Assembly (NCBI GenBank): GCA_027923505.1
Contig: BROI01000001.1
Span: 1,024,501 to 1,088,500, forward strand
DNA from: Mayamaea pseudoterrestris
Taxonomy: Eukaryota; Bacillariophyta; Bacillariophyceae; Sellaphorales; Sellaphoraceae
DNA: 64,000 nucleotides
Reading direction: 5' to 3'
Part shown: positions 1 to 13,094 of the stretch, piece by piece
Numbering within the stretch: the stretch's first letter is position 1
Layout of the letters: every line of letters begins with the position of its first letter
Position numbers and translations under genes: made by a program
Notes under the pieces: generated by a model
Told to the model about the DNA's origin: nothing
Database searches by the model: none
What the model saw: only the letters and a program-made list of their open reading frames with translations

Positions 1-2
1 AA

Positions 3-179
3 GTACTGGCGCTTTTGAAACGATCCCACTACAAGGAGCGAATGGAGCAAGCATTGCAGCAGCCGCATTGTCCAATTCCAATACGATTGGTGTTGGATTG
101 GCTAGTTGATCAAGGACAAGTTGAGCGTGTCGAGCGAGCTTCTGGAACCATGATTCGGTTGGTTTCCAACGTCGAGTAA
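3..179 (+). CDS. C-terminal end of an unidentified protein (5' truncated by window edge)
   Basis: An open frame enters from the left edge and stops at TAA, giving 58 codons rich in charged and hydrophobic residues. The last part (VLDWLVDQGQVERVERASG, then TMIRLVSNVE) looks like the end of a winged-helix fold: a helix, a basic turn and two short strands. I do not recognise the family. No in-frame Met near the edge is needed because the gene is cut. It is read toward the minus-strand fibrillin gene, with 186 bp between the two stops. It could also be a final exon only. Confidence 0.5.
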   Translation, partial: VLALLKRSHYKERMEQALQQPHCPIPIRLVLDWLVDQGQVERVERASGTMIRLVSNVE

Positions 180-365
180 GATACACGAGGCTGCACAGCA
201 GGTAGTTGGTTTTACTATATAAATATTTATAGAAGTTTCAATACTCCCATAGCATGTGGCTTGCTCTTAATCGGTATATGCATCGCCAGTGGCCGAGCAA
301 ATGCACGTCGGAAGTCAAATGCTACCGGTAGATTGATTGGTACACTCATCACACGTTTCAGGCAT

Positions 366-1178
366 TCATCGCGTCAAAATAAATACAGAGCCCTTGTTTC
401 CTCTTGTAATGCGTAAGTCGTTGTCAATGTAATCGGTTTGCAGCCATCCAGTCGGTCCAATGGGTCCCAGCGGAATGAGAAAGTTGATTGGCGTTTGCGC
501 AATGGCAACTCGACAGGATTGAAACTTGACATTGATGCGACGAGCCTTCAAAGCATCGGGAGTAAAGCTAACCGTCACGGTCAAGGTCGCTCGTCGCTTT
601 GCATCATTTCCAAGCACGATGCTGACAACGTTGATGACTTGTTGCTTCCTGATGTCGATCGTCTGCGTGGATTTAATAGGTGCATCAATAACAGACTGGC
701 TATTGTCGCTTTGTATAAGTCCAATTTCTTCGAGTCGATCCTGGATGTTTCTTGGCAAAACTGGATTTGCTCGTCCATTTGGATTGTTGCTGTAGGATTG
801 GTTTTCAAGTGGATTGATAAAAGCGAAAGGATTCTTGGCTTCAGTGCGTGTCCTGTCCTGCGTCGTCCATTGCAAGGTCCAGGTGCCTGCTAGCTTGTCG
901 AGAACGTCAGACGAGTCTGTCGGACAATACGTTTCTAAATTCTGTACAGTAGCTAGGATTTCCGATGTCAGAGATGCTGGAGTGGAAGCCCCTCGTGGCG
1001 CTTGCTGCAAAAGATCCAGTAAGAGTTCCTTCGTGTTGATGAAAGTTGTTGCGGCGGATGCAGATCGATGACTGGAGAGCTGACACACGTCAATCCTCCT
1101 TGTAAGAGAAGGATATGCGAAGGAGTGAACGTTATAGCAAAATGCTATCGAAGCCACTAAAGGAAAGAAAGGTAACAT
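366..1178 (-). CDS. Plastid-targeted PAP/fibrillin family protein
   Basis: A single-exon protein of 270 residues. Residues 1-18 are a hydrophobic signal peptide. The motif VHSFAYP follows, with Phe20 as the expected first residue of a diatom plastid transit peptide (ASAFAP type). The body (about 50-270) has the PAP/fibrillin layout: a helical N-terminal stretch with a conserved-looking LAGTWTLQWTTQDR strand, a central beta region (TLTVTVSFTPDALKARRINVKFQ) and the C-terminal LQTDYIDNDLRITRGNKGSVFIL, which matches the typical fibrillin end (YLDEDLRISRG.. type). Fibrillins bind lipids in plastoglobules and thylakoids and help in photoprotection and plastoquinone storage; the lipid-binding role here is inferred from family. 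The start is chosen because it gives the complete presequence. Confidence 0.88.
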   Translation of the reverse strand: MLPFFPLVASIAFCYNVHSFAYPSLTRRIDVCQLSSHRSASAATTFINTKELLLDLLQQAPRGASTPASLTSEILATVQNLETYCPTDSSDVLDKLAGTWTLQWTTQDRTRTEAKNPFAFINPLENQSYSNNPNGRANPVLPRNIQDRLEEIGLIQSDNSQSVIDAPIKSTQTIDIRKQQVINVVSIVLGNDAKRRATLTVTVSFTPDALKARRINVKFQSCRVAIAQTPINFLIPLGPIGPTGWLQTDYIDNDLRITRGNKGSVFILTR

Positions 1179-2689
1179 GGTGGATTGGCCGATCAGGTGT
1201 GCGGCTACCGGTGTCGCTGCGATCCAGCGCCATTTCGAAGAAAATTGTCAATGTCGCACCACGATCATTTTTTACGCACGACTCAATTAGGCGTCATTGT
1301 TTACACGAGGCGACGCTATCGATCGTCGGCAGCACGTGCACGAAAATTATTAGCTGATGGTGAGATCCCGCTGGACAGATAACATTGGTAGATTTACTTC
1401 CACAAGTAGTACTCGTAGTGTAGGCAGCTTAAGAAACTGTTTGTTTAAGATGGAGAATAGCGATTTATCCAGGGAGAACTTGGTTCGACCTGTCGACCGT
1501 CACCAATCAGGTTGCTGAATGCGAAACTACGAGTATAATTCAGTCTTCACCTATGTATATAAGTCTACATGATAGAATAAGATAACAGTCGGCTTTCATT
1601 CAGTACATATTGATATGGCGACACACTACAGTAATGTCCAGGACATCCAAAGTCCAAGGTCCAAGGGGCAAAGAGGTCGAGGAATTTGCGATGGTCGTCG
1701 CCGAAAATATGCGATGACGAGTACTCTATTCAATAGCTCGACTGTCGGAACTCGTACACGTACTGACCGGCGCCATTCGCTTTTCAAAGCTCACAATTAC
1801 AGTACTCGATTGTCTTGGCCAATGTTTTAGAGCGACAGTGGTGGTATGGCGAAGTTTAGGCATCTCTTGGATGCTGCCGGCAAATATGGCGACGAGTCGC
1901 GAAGCTGTCGTCAATGAAATGAAGCGATCAGTGTCAGTTCGAACCTTGTCTGCAGATGTATTCTAAAACATTGAAAGGCACGGCATCTGCTGTTAGATAT
2001 CAGATCAATTCACGTTCGACGCTCGCACCTCGCACCTCCAATCACTTCATGTTCTATGCAGCATGCAGCAGCATGCGGCAATGCAGCTATGCAATAACTG
2101 AAGACGCTTGTATCAACTTGACGAAGATACTGCAGTTGCAATCAACAAGAGGCGTGCGTGATTATTCGTCGTCTGCTTCCGAGAACTCAAGTCGTGGCAT
2201 CGTTCATGAAAATCCGGCGGATGTGGGAGTCAGATTGCAGATCCTGCATAGCACTTCCGAGTTCAATTTCGCGTTGAAGTCGAAGGGAGCTCGCAAGTTT
2301 CGTGGACAACACATCCATGTCACCGTGTTCGACGATTGGTGTCATTTATGACTCATCAAGTACACCATCGATATAGTAATCATGAAAATGCGGCTTTGGA
2401 TACATTCCATGAATGTTCGTCAGCACTCGTGGATGAGCGACTTTTTTAATTAAGCCAAGTTGACACGATCCCAGAAGTTCCAGTTTCGTCGTGCTCTTCA
2501 CAACAACCCGCCGTGAATCAAGCGATCGCCTTGCTCCACCTTTTGCAGCACCAGAATAAAAACTCACACTCCAAACAAAATTCTTGAGACAAAGCCCTTG
2601 AGCTTACGATCATTTTATTCAAAAGAGCCAGCACTCTTCTCCTACCTCGAGCAGCAATCCAGCAGATCCAGTATCCAGCACCTTTCAAC
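1179..2689. other. Intergenic region without supportable gene
   Basis: About 1.5 kb between the fibrillin start and the CGRGK-domain gene. Short open frames exist on both strands (the longest 131 codons at 1956-2351) but none shows recognisable domains, good codon texture or splice partners. It should hold the 5' regulatory regions of both divergently read genes. The stretch at 2060-2095 has a small cluster of GCATGC/ATGCAGC repeats. Confidence 0.5.
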
Positions 2690-3510
2690 GTGACAACAAT
2701 GCACCTCCTCCCAGCGAACATTTCAACAGCCATGTCCGAGACATGTACATCCTCCAAGATGCCCAAGACGCGGCTGGCCGACGACTTTCAGCCCAACAAC
2801 TACACTGTTTTATGTGGACGCGGCAAGGTAAGTATTGTCTTGGTGTTTGCATGGCTTGCAAGTCTAAGATCCAACTGCAACGTATTTACACTCCCCAACC
2901 CCACTTTTGTTCTCAGGAGTTCTTCAACTATGTTGGTAATCGCCGATTTCGGATCCTTGTTGACATGCACTTGGAGCGCTACTCGTTGGCAGAAACCAAG
3001 ACGGACAAGACTCGCATTGTGATCGAGATCGTTGAACAGATTCGCCACGCTGGAGGCGGCTTTTGCAAGCAAGACAAGGTCGGCGATTGGTACGACGTTG
3101 GTGACGCTGTCGCGCGTGAAAAGGTGGGCGCTCTCTTTCGCGACTGCTTGTTTAACATGTACAAGAGCAGCTCCAAGGCCAAGACGGCGGTTCGTCGCCA
3201 GCGCCGTCGATGCAATGCGCGCAATGCGAACAAGCCATCTCGGTGTCGTGGCACGAGCAATGGCAGCAGCGGCGGATCCATTACCGATAGCACTATAACA
3301 GATTCATCTTACCATTCCAATTCGTCTTCGTCGAGTGAAGTTTATGACTATGAAGACTGCAAAAACAACAACAATGGGCAATGTCATGACTCGCTTCATG
3401 TCAAGGAAGTTCAATTCAACTTTCTCGAGCATGACCTCCAGCCGTTAATGTACGACGTTGAATTTGATATGGATGAAGATGTTGCTGCCTTTAACTTTGT
3501 GGAAATTTGA
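2690..3510 (+). CDS. Diatom-type CGRGK-domain protein (DUF6824-like)
   Basis: Two exons, 2690-2827 and 2917-3510, joined across an 89 bp intron (GTAAGT...TTCTCAG); the spliced product is 243 residues. Splicing joins YTVLCGRGK to EFFNYVGNRRFRILVDMHL, which restores an uninterrupted domain at about residues 38-130. It ends in GGGFCKQDKVGDWYDVGDAVAREKVGALFRD. This pattern (CGRGK, GNRRFR, DK, GG.F..QD, W.E/D.GD..AREK) belongs to a domain strongly expanded in diatoms and listed, as far as I recall, as DUF6824. Its function is not established; a DNA-related role has been suggested mainly because of the basic composition. After the domain comes an Arg-rich stretch, then Ser-rich and acidic tails. 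ATGs at 2702 and 2732 are alternative starts. Confidence 0.82.
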
Positions 3511-3654
3511 TATTTGTAAGTCGCAGATGGAAATCACCTACATTTTTACATGTACGAGTAACGAAAACACAAGATATAAAGCTCGTCATTACAAGCCGTT
3601 AATTGTTATAATAATAATCGTTTGTACAGCTCGCTTCTCGCCAAGAGCTATAGT

Positions 3655-6600
3655 CTAGTCCTTCAGTATCGAGCACTCTGTCATCTTCGTCAATACCTTG
3701 GTATACAAGCTTTTCATGGAACGAATATTGTCAAAAACTGCAATGCTGCTGTATCGGTTTAATCCTTCGTCTCCGCTCGGCACATCCAAAGCCAACCACA
3801 ACACATCGTTAAATGCAAATTGAACGCGTTGTGCACCGCCGAGCGCAAGCTTTAAACATGCATCGATTAATGCAAGATCCATGGCGTCGACACGCTTGCT
3901 GCCTTCGACCATTGACAACGCAACACAGAGCGCCCTAGCCACTGCACGTTGCATTTCCATTGTTTCCTTTTCCGTCAAAATCTTCATCAATTCAGTTTCA
4001 TGCGACGAAAAGCCTAATCGAGGATTCGAGTATCGACCAATCACCGCTCCAAGAGAAACAGTTGCTGCCTCGCGCACCATGCTCGCTTGATCGTTAAGTA
4101 GTTCGCGGACTCGCTGCTTCATTTTCGGCATAATCATCTCAAGCTGCGGCCCAATTTTGGATTCCAGTATACGTAGTATCGCACACATTTTGCCGTGACG
4201 TATAACGTCTTCACCGTCGTCTGTCTTGTCCATAATGACTTGTTGCACCAATTCGATCGACGCATCCACGTCAAGGAAAGCACATGCCTCGCCCATTACT
4301 TTAGCTGCTGCCTCTCGCACACCTAAGTCAGGGTGTTCAATCAGCTCCTTGGACGCGTCCAGTGCCGACGGAATGCTCGCTGGCAGCTTTGCTTTTTCAC
4401 CGCCTTTGGCCAAAACAACTGCTAGAGCTTCCAATGTGGCATGCTGTACCGAGGCGGCCGCAAGTCCATCAACTGTGAGCGTCTGTCCTAACGCACCTGA
4501 TACAAGTTCTTTGATGAGCGGGTCAACCCGAGTCGTGAGTGGCATGAGGAGTGAGAGAGCGTCAATGGCAGCCAAGCGAACTCTTCGCGATGGATCAGAC
4601 AACGCCTTGACAAAAGTTGTTTGAAACTGTGGTACAAATGCACGCAACGCAGGTCCGCCTTTGACAAGTATGAGCCCAAGCGTATTAAGAATAGCAACCT
4701 TGACATTTGCTGGATTGCGATCGCCTACAATACGCAGCAATGGACCCGTCATTTTGACAATCAATGGGCCGGCAAGGTATTTCGGAGAAGTGAGCGAGAT
4801 GACTTCGCCCAATCCTGCGGCTGACACCTCGCGAATTTCGGGACTCCCGTACAAAATCCCTCGTTGAAAGATTGGTAACAGCGGCTCTAGACCTGCGCAG
4901 ATGAGAGTTTAGACAAAGGCGAATGAGGTTAATCAGTGCAACATGACGAATCAACAACAGCATTTAAAATCTCCAATCAGTAAGACTAATCGTATAGTGC
5001 CTCATGGTGTGTCGGCAACTAATATCTCATCACTTCGGCCATTGAAATGATAAATGCAAAGGTGCTACACTTACCGTTTGGCAAGTTAAATCCAGGGAGC
5101 AAAAATTCTCCTCTTCCGCCAACTCCCCCTTTGCGAAATCGAGCTTCGGATACCATGCTGGCGATAAGGTTCTTCATAAAGCTGACATGTGTCACCAGCT
5201 CTTCGGCAGGTGCATGTTTCGTGAGGGCAGCAAAGGCTGAGATGGCAGCCAACAGAACGTCGTGATCATCGTCGTTCAGCCGATACACGAGTTCTCTAAT
5301 AATGACGGGAATGTTCGGATAAAAATCTTGCTTTTCGGCTCCTAAAAAAGAAAAGGAAGGCCACGTATACATGTGAGTAACGACGAAGAGCACCAGAAAC
5401 AGCTTCATGCGTAAAGAGCCGTCAGACAGAAATCTCATAGTAGAACATCTTTCATAGAGCCAGCAAGGCACGATAAAGACTATTTGTCATCGTCACTCGG
5501 CATACTTGAACCAATAAACGTTCGCTGGTTTAAACTTACGCTCCGTGATAAGAGTCTCGAGCATCCAACAGCATTCTCGACGGAGGGTATTTTTGTCGCT
5601 TCCGCACTTCGACGCAATTTCGTTAACGAGTAAGTTCACACCCTCTCGATTCGTCGAGGCACAAATTGAGCGAGCACACTCTCGCAAAGTTGCAAAAGAT
5701 TCTTCGTCGCTGTTGATTTCAGATAAATCTCGAAGTACTGCTGGCAAGATGGAACCAAAATGCGAATAGAGAGTGTTTCCGGTAACTGCTGCAATCCCAG
5801 CCAAAGCATTGGCGTGTTCTATACTGATAGGCTTCGTGATTAGTCGAGGAATTATATACGGCAACAATTCTCGGCTCCGAACGCGCAAAATGCTCGTTAT
5901 TCCATTCAGCGCTCGAACGCGCGCGGAGGTGTTGTCATGGTTCTCAAGCGCAACCATTAGCGATGGTACAACCTCATCCAAAGCTCTGTTGCCGATGACG
6001 GCATGAAGACTTTGAAAACTTATAGCAGCCATCTTTCGGACATTCTCATTATCGTCGCAGAGAGCATTCGTGACAACCTTGGCCAAAATTTCAATAAATC
6101 GCAATATCTGGTCCTTAGTTGAACATTTGATTACTTCGGTAAGCCCGACGCAAACTCCTTCTCTAGTGTGCTCGTTGCCTTCATTCAATGCATTGCGTAA
6201 AACAGGCACAATTTGAGGGAGCACTGTCTCTCCTAGCTTACTGACAACGTCCCCGAGACATCTCCCAGCAACCATGGTCTTTTCCTCTTCGCCACTCGCA
6301 AGGTCATTAATTATTCGCGACACTAGATCTGGAAGGATTTCGCGCAAAGTCCGACCTGTGACACTGACAACCGTCTTCCAAACCTGCAATGCATTCTGAC
6401 GCACCACGTGGACCGTATCGTTGCGAGCAAGGTATAGGCCACTGAGTACACGTCTTCTTGTCTCTGCGCCCAGCGCAAGTGCAATCGCAGCTTGGGCGCG
6501 TTCGGCCCGGCGGATATCATCCTGTGTATCGCCATCTCCCTTAACCAGCGTAGTATTTCCTATCATACTGAGTAAATCGCCAAGCAGTGACAGTGAGGCG

Positions 6601-9600
6601 ACTCGGATGCGATAGTCCTCGTTAGCAAGACCATTCTCGAGACTAGGGAGGATCTTGTCAAGATGGTGCCTTCCGTGCGAACGAATCAGAACTCTGCCCG
6701 CCCGCATCGCAACATCTCTCACCGGCTCACTGTCATCCGATAGACCGCCAATTAGAGCTGGTAGCGACTGGTCCAGCAGTGACATGAATCCTTGTCCCAT
6801 GGCGGGCGGAAGGAATGTGAGAACCCAGAGAACACCTTCGCGTGTACTAGCTTCCTGATGATTCTGCAGCGGCAGAATCTCGTCATGGACTACATTCTCA
6901 ACCAGACTGCTGCCGGAGGCTATCAAAACTTCCGTCAGGCCCTGTGCAGCGCCACTACGCTCGGCAGAGCTGCATCCACGGTCACGTAATTTAGTCAGCA
7001 ACCAAGGGCGAAGCTCGGGCAAGATCTCGTCTCCGAGACTACGAGTTAGAGATCCTAACGCCTTTGCTGCGGTGCTCCTGACGTCAGGTATAGGATCCAG
7101 AAGGCATGATTGTAGGTCTGGAAGCAAAAGAGGCAGATAAGGAAGCATATCTTTTGGGTCAGCTATCATGGTGGTGATATTGCCTGTGATAAGGCCTCCA
7201 AAGCGCTTTGTGGTTGCTCCCCTGTCGCGAAGACCACGGTGTAGAATGGGAGCAATCAGTGCAAGACTGGGTGCATCGATGGCATGCAAAAACTCTGTCC
7301 CGATCAACGATTCAAGTGCTCGGGCCGTATAGTCAGCTGGGTCAGTGAGTGCCTTCATGAGAATGGAACTGATCGACGAGATTTCAGGATTTTTTATAAC
7401 CGTTCCGATCTCGTTTAATGCCTCTTGAGCCGATGCCTTCACCTTCGGGTGAGTGTCACTGAATGCTTCTGTCAGCTGCGGAACTACCTTCGGAAGCGCC
7501 GACGCCAACTGTTTCGGTGCTAAATGACTCATCGCTCCAGCCATTTGAATAGACGCTTGTTTGGTTCGCCACGATGGATCAGTGAAGGCGGACAAAACTG
7601 CAGGCATGATGAGTTTCACCCCATGGGCACTAAGCTTGCTCATTATAATTTCGGCCGTATGCGCAGCAGCTGTCCGGACATGATCGCTGCTATCTGAGAA
7701 CGATTTTAGCAAAGACGGGAGAAGTGCAATCACATATGGCTCAAATAGGAGTCCAAGTCGTGCGCTCAATAGCTCGATGGCGAACAAGGCTCCTTCCTTG
7801 TTTGTCGAGTCGCCTCCAGCGCATGCATCTTCGAGCTTTTTGACCACGTCAAACCTTTTCAGAGTCCCGATACCCGATCCTTTCACCATTGCCGCAATAC
7901 CGTATGCAGCGCCTCGTTGTACAGCCATGCTACTCCCTGACAAACAGTCCTCCAACAAGCGGGTCAAAATTAGATCCATTCGATCTTGCGTATCTCCCTT
8001 CTTTGCTAACTTTGTAATCCCATCGGCAACGCTCGCTTGAACATCTTCAGAAGGCGTCCGCAATGCCTCTATAAGCATGTCGACCGTTTTGTGGATCTGG
8101 GATTCATTTTCAGGCCCTTTCAGATGTAGTGCGACAGATCCCAGCGCAATTACAGCTCCTTCCTTCCTGCGATCTGACGACTCAACGTCATCTGGTATCT
8201 TCTCAATCGGAAGAGAGCCTAGCTCCTGCTCCGTTAAAGTGCCAGTCTTAAGCACGCTTTCCAACTGCGGAAGCAGAAATGTGACAGCGTCGTCGTCGCC
8301 ACCGTATGAAGAAATAAGAGCACACAACGCTCTGCGCGCTTCGCCCTTGACTTCCTCCACACTATCGGCCAGACCAAAAGCAATCAAAAAAGTAGTTAAA
8401 GACTTCAAAACTGATGCATCAAGATAAACTTTTTCACTCGTCTCAGTGATTGCAGCCATAACGCGCAAAATGCCCAATCGGATTGCGACTTTAAATGGCG
8501 AATCGTTTTCGTTATCTGTTGGCGTTGAAGATATGAACTTCCCGACAAACGCATCAGGTTCTAATTGTCGTTCCTGCTTAGGTTTTAGCAGGGCACTCGT
8601 TACGACAGCTTTTTTCTTGGTGGTTTTTGGTCGGCCAATACCAGCTACAGCCAATGCCGATTTTGTAGTGGTTGCCTTCTTTGATAATCCAACCCCAGGC
8701 AACAAATTCTTCTTTTGTGAAGCTGGAGCCGCTCCTGCACGTATATTCCCCGCAACTGGCGCTTGTATTGGCAACTTTCCAAAGGGGACGGAGTCGACAT
8801 AATTTTTGCACAGCATCTCAGTAGTTCGCGCGATAGAACCTCTGTGCCTTGCCATGGCGTTCGCAAGCGCCAAGGCGGCGGCTTCGGCAATACTTTTGTC
8901 GTTATTACTGAGCAATGGTAGCAAAGGAGGCGCATAGAGAAGCGACGGACTTGGCAGAGCTGTACTGTCGTCGTGCATTTCGTCACTAATTCCGTGCACG
9001 ATCAGCCACGCTCTTCGAGCAGCATGGCTAATTTCCTCGTCCAAGTCAAAACAATTGCACCAAATTCGATTCTCTACAAGTGGATTGTTTGTTAAAAGCG
9101 ACCGGTGTCGAGACCCAACCTTTTCGAGCACTAGCATTGACGCAATTCTGCAATTTCGATTACCCAATGCGCCTCGCTCGTCCAGCAATGGTGATATCTC
9201 CGAAGTGGATAATGCTGGACTGTCTTTAGCAATATCGTCCGTATTGAAGCATTGTATCAAAGCTTCAAAGGGAGTTGGCTCGTGAAATGACTGTGCCCTA
9301 TCGTACCGCAAGAGCTCCAGCACCGACATGGCCATTTCTCGTCGCATTCCAAGAATCCGAACGTCCTTATCTGAGCCGGCCAGAAGGGTAGTGTGTCTCG
9401 CTAGTAATCGTAGCGCCGCTTCACACCCTGGGGGAGTTCGAGGACCCATAAGTGATGCTTGTATAATAGGAAAAAGAAAAATGAAGGATGGCCCAGACAA
9501 ACATTCGTGAACGTTATCCATTTCATCGATAGCACAGGCGACAGCGGCACACGGCGACGGAAGAGCTGAGGTCAAAATCAATGGCTTCGCTGCAGAAATT

Positions 9601-12548
9601 GATTGATTGCTTTTGCAACTAACAATGAGCGCTTGTGCTAGAGTCGGGGCATGGATTTCATCAATCTCGTAGACGCATGCAGCTAGAGACGCAAGGACCG
9701 ACAGTACTTTCGTCTTGAGAATAGTGAGAGCCGCCATCGCAGGACAAGTACAAACGGCCAGAAAGAGAGTCGCGTCTCTCAAAACCGGCAAGCATTCGTT
9801 CCCAACGGCTACATCAGATACACTCAGGCAGCGTATCGACTCCAATAACCTCGGTAATCTGACATCCAACAGCCCAGCGAGTTCCACGCGCCTTCTGTCT
9901 TGTTCTTGTTGGAGCCGAACTTCATCAGCTGTGCGCTCATGAATAGAATCGCTTGACATTTCTTTTTTCTTTGCAAGTTCCATCTTTATATTCATCTCCC
10001 ATTCTTCGTCTGCTGTCAGCCGTCTATCTTTCTTCTTCGCATCCGTAGTCGCCTTTTCGGGTACAATTAACACACCAACAGGACTCAGATATATATCCAT
10101 GTCCACCTGCGACAAAGATGCAACTAGTTCATTTACTTCCCACATCGCTTCATTTATTTTTGGGCAAAGGTAGTCAATAAACATTTTGGACAACACAGCG
10201 TATGGTCGCATATCATCATCCTCCGGATCATCTATTCCGCGAGTGTAATTTGACGCAATTCCTCCCAGTGTCAGCAGAAGGCTAAGTGCTGCCTTGTGCA
10301 CAGCCGCGCTAATCACATATACTGACACTGCATCTCCGCTAATCGACTGACGAGTCGATAGCACCAGCAGTTCGTCAAAAACTTCAGACAAAATCGCGGA
10401 ATTCGAGTCCCTAGGAAGCACATCATCTCGAATGACCCTTAAAGTATGTAGAATCAACTTGGCCCTCTGTTGACCTTCATTTTTTAACGATGAGCCAGCA
10501 TGCATTAGTATCATCACTCTTGCCAGCGATGAAGGCTTCAGGTGTTGCATCGACAGCAGCCCAGCAACTAAGCGCACGGCGTTCGAATCGAAATTAGAGT
10601 GAGAGGCATGGATGCTTCCCTGACCTTTTACAAGTACTTCCTTCTCCCATTCTCTTGCTTCTTTCGTTGCGTTTAGACCCATAACAAGCTCTTCGTAAGA
10701 TCTTGCCGACGCATCGACTTGTTGAAAGATAGACTTTACGAGACCTTCTGCGGCGTCAGGCAGATATCTTAAGATTGATGTTACGCCTTTTACTAAGGCG
10801 CTGCTAGCGTAATGATCTTTGTCGTCCAATATGGAGGCCGGATGCGTGACACATGCCGCCATTGCTCGTGATGCCGCCGTTTCATCAGCTTTGAACAAAG
10901 GTGGACTAGATACCGTCGACGATAACTGGGTATACAAGCACAATGTTCTCGCCATCAGTAAGCTCACCACTGGGTTGGTAGCGACAAGCTCTATCATTGA
11001 ATCTGAATATAGAAACGACTTTCCGCCACCTTTCACCGACGATCCTGCTGACACAATTTCCAAGATCGCATCCGATATGTTTTCTTTAGTTTGTAGAGCA
11101 AACACCAAGCTCAAATACACAGCCACAAGGCCCTCCACTTGTACTGCCTTTTTTGATGTAGCCTGACCAATTATACCCTCCAAACCTTGTCGAAATGTCG
11201 CATCCGAAAACAAGCTCACCACAATCAAGTTTAAAGTGTCGGGATGGACTAACTGGACTAGCAACGTAAACAAGGGCCCAAACTGTTCCGATTTGCCGGC
11301 GACGGTTGACCGCATGTAATCAAGAGCCTTGTCATATCCTTTGCTGCCACTGTTGGCGCGCCGCCGACAAGCCACAACGAGCCAAGCAATCAGGGCCTCC
11401 TGCCCAGCGACGCAATGTTCGCTTTTTGTCTCTTTCGCCAGCATGGCAACAATGCCTTCCAAGGCGACACTAGCAACATTTTCGTCGATTCCCTCATTTT
11501 CATGTGCCGACTGTCCGTCCAGCGCCGCCATTTGCTGCAAGGTTGCGTACACCGTCATGCGCGCCGGAACGAGGGTCACCTTAGTGGTAGCCAATGACTT
11601 GGTCCATTGGCTCCTCGCATCTACTCCGTGTTTCGACCAAGCCACGATAATCTCACTTGCCGTTGCGCGATTCTCCTCCTTGCTGCCAATCAGATGCTTT
11701 ATCAAAAGCTCTGTCCATTCCGAATCCACTTCGGCAACATTTAAATGTTGAATCCATCCTAGAATGGTTGACAGGGCCTTGTCGGGGTGCGACTTGAGTT
11801 TGAGTAACAGAGCGGGTCGAATCGACGAGCGCCAGTCTTCCACCGATAGTTCCGTCAAAAAGCACTGCACAAGACTCAAATTTGTAGAGAAAGTCGTCAG
11901 ACTGTACTGCAGCAAAGCTCCGAGCCAATCAAAGCTTTGCTGTTGCTCTAGGCCTGATCCGAGACCAATCGCCGCGATGGAACGAGAAGAAAGTGGCTGG
12001 AGCAACATGGCAAGTTGATTTCCCTGCTTTGCAGTCGACAATTCCTTTCGACAAGATGCGAGAAGCGCAGGGTCATTTGCTTGCTCCAATAGATGCGTCA
12101 GTGATTCAACAAGAGATCGTTGAATATCTAAATCGTCGCTTTGTAACAGACTGAGTGTGACGAGAGGAATCACTCGTCGATGCGCATGCAGGGAGGAACA
12201 TTTAACATCTGCAAAAGGGCACGACATGGGATAAGAAAACAGATTGCATTTAAGAGACTACCCTATCTTCGTCACAATATTGCTCGTACCTCTCAACGCA
12301 GCCGCCAATATTCTCCTGGCCGACGCTTCCTCACGAAGGATTTCAGTCGCTCGTTCCACGAGGCGACGTCGCTTCCATGGAGCGTAGCTATCTGGACGAC
12401 TCGAAGCTAGTTCGAATAGTAAACTCGAGATTTCCGTTTCCAAATCAACTTCGTCTGCATTACTATCAATAATGTGACTGTCTTCCGACATGGTAGAAGC
12501 AGCGTCGGTCGAATATGGTTGGCGCAAGCTGGCCTCGACATTCGACAT
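3655..12548 (-). CDS. GCN1: GCN1, HEAT-repeat activator of the GCN2 eIF2-alpha kinase
   Basis: Four exons on the minus strand, 12290-12548, 5540-12208, 5075-5341 and 3655-4892, with introns of 81, 198 and 182 bp. All phases agree, giving about 2810 residues; fungal and animal GCN1 are around 2670. The protein is an array of HEAT repeats. The C-terminal part matches GCN1 closely: the segments GFNLPNG, GILYGSPEIREVSAAGLGEV, TGPLLRI.GDRNPANVKVAIL and FVPQFQTTFVKAL correspond to the region that contacts the GCN2 RWD domain and beyond. The mid-protein eEF3-like HEAT region (about residues 1350-1750) follows a basic Lys/Thr linker. Known role: GCN1 sits on stalled or collided ribosomes with GCN20 and delivers uncharged tRNA signals to GCN2. 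The first intron was placed from reading frame and a GTACGAG donor; its exact donor is the least certain. Confidence 0.95.
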
Positions 12549-13094
12549 GATGTGCGGTTCCGAGGAAAATTTCAGTTTCTGTCTGTCCGTTACTCACTGC
12601 GACACGATCGGTCGAGAGCTATGCCTACGACAGAACGACGATTACCAAATCACAACGCTGCCATTAGTCTGTCAGATATGATACGACGAAATGTTACCCG
12701 CAACATAATGTACGTACAGCTCGAAGAATTTCATCTTGTCAACTTAATGCGTCTCTCACCAAAGGGCACATCACACCACACATGCCATGAGCCAAAGAAT
12801 ATCGAAGCAGGCTTTGCTTTGAAGATTGAAATGTACAGGACGACGGAAAGGCATGGCGCCGCTTTTGAGGAATGTTTCCAATGCAAAGAAACTTGGTGTG
12901 CAAGAAAGAGGCGGCATACCTGGAGTAACAAGTATAACTGTATTGTTCTAAAGAGATATGTATTGGATTTATCTCATAATGAATCCACAATGCACTCTAC
13001 CAAAAAACAAGCAGCTTTGGGTTCTTGAAAAGCATGAAGATTTATCAATCAATGTTTCCAAGGTGTCCATCAGCGCTTCCCGTGCCATCAATCA
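12549..13094. other. Intergenic region, GCN1 upstream side
   Basis: About 545 bp between the GCN1 start and the stop of the small secreted protein. It carries overlapping short open frames on both strands (up to 184 codons on plus, running through the GCN1 start), but they have no domain signature and look like chance frames. It should include the GCN1 promoter and the 3' UTR of the minus-strand neighbour. Confidence 0.45.

Noticed and set aside
1956-2351. A 131-codon frame in the first intergenic region
   Set aside because: No domain, no splice partners, poor codon texture.
12474-13028. A 184-codon plus-strand frame across the GCN1 start
   Set aside because: Overlaps the GCN1 first exon, has no ordered features, and is richer in rare-looking composition than real genes here.
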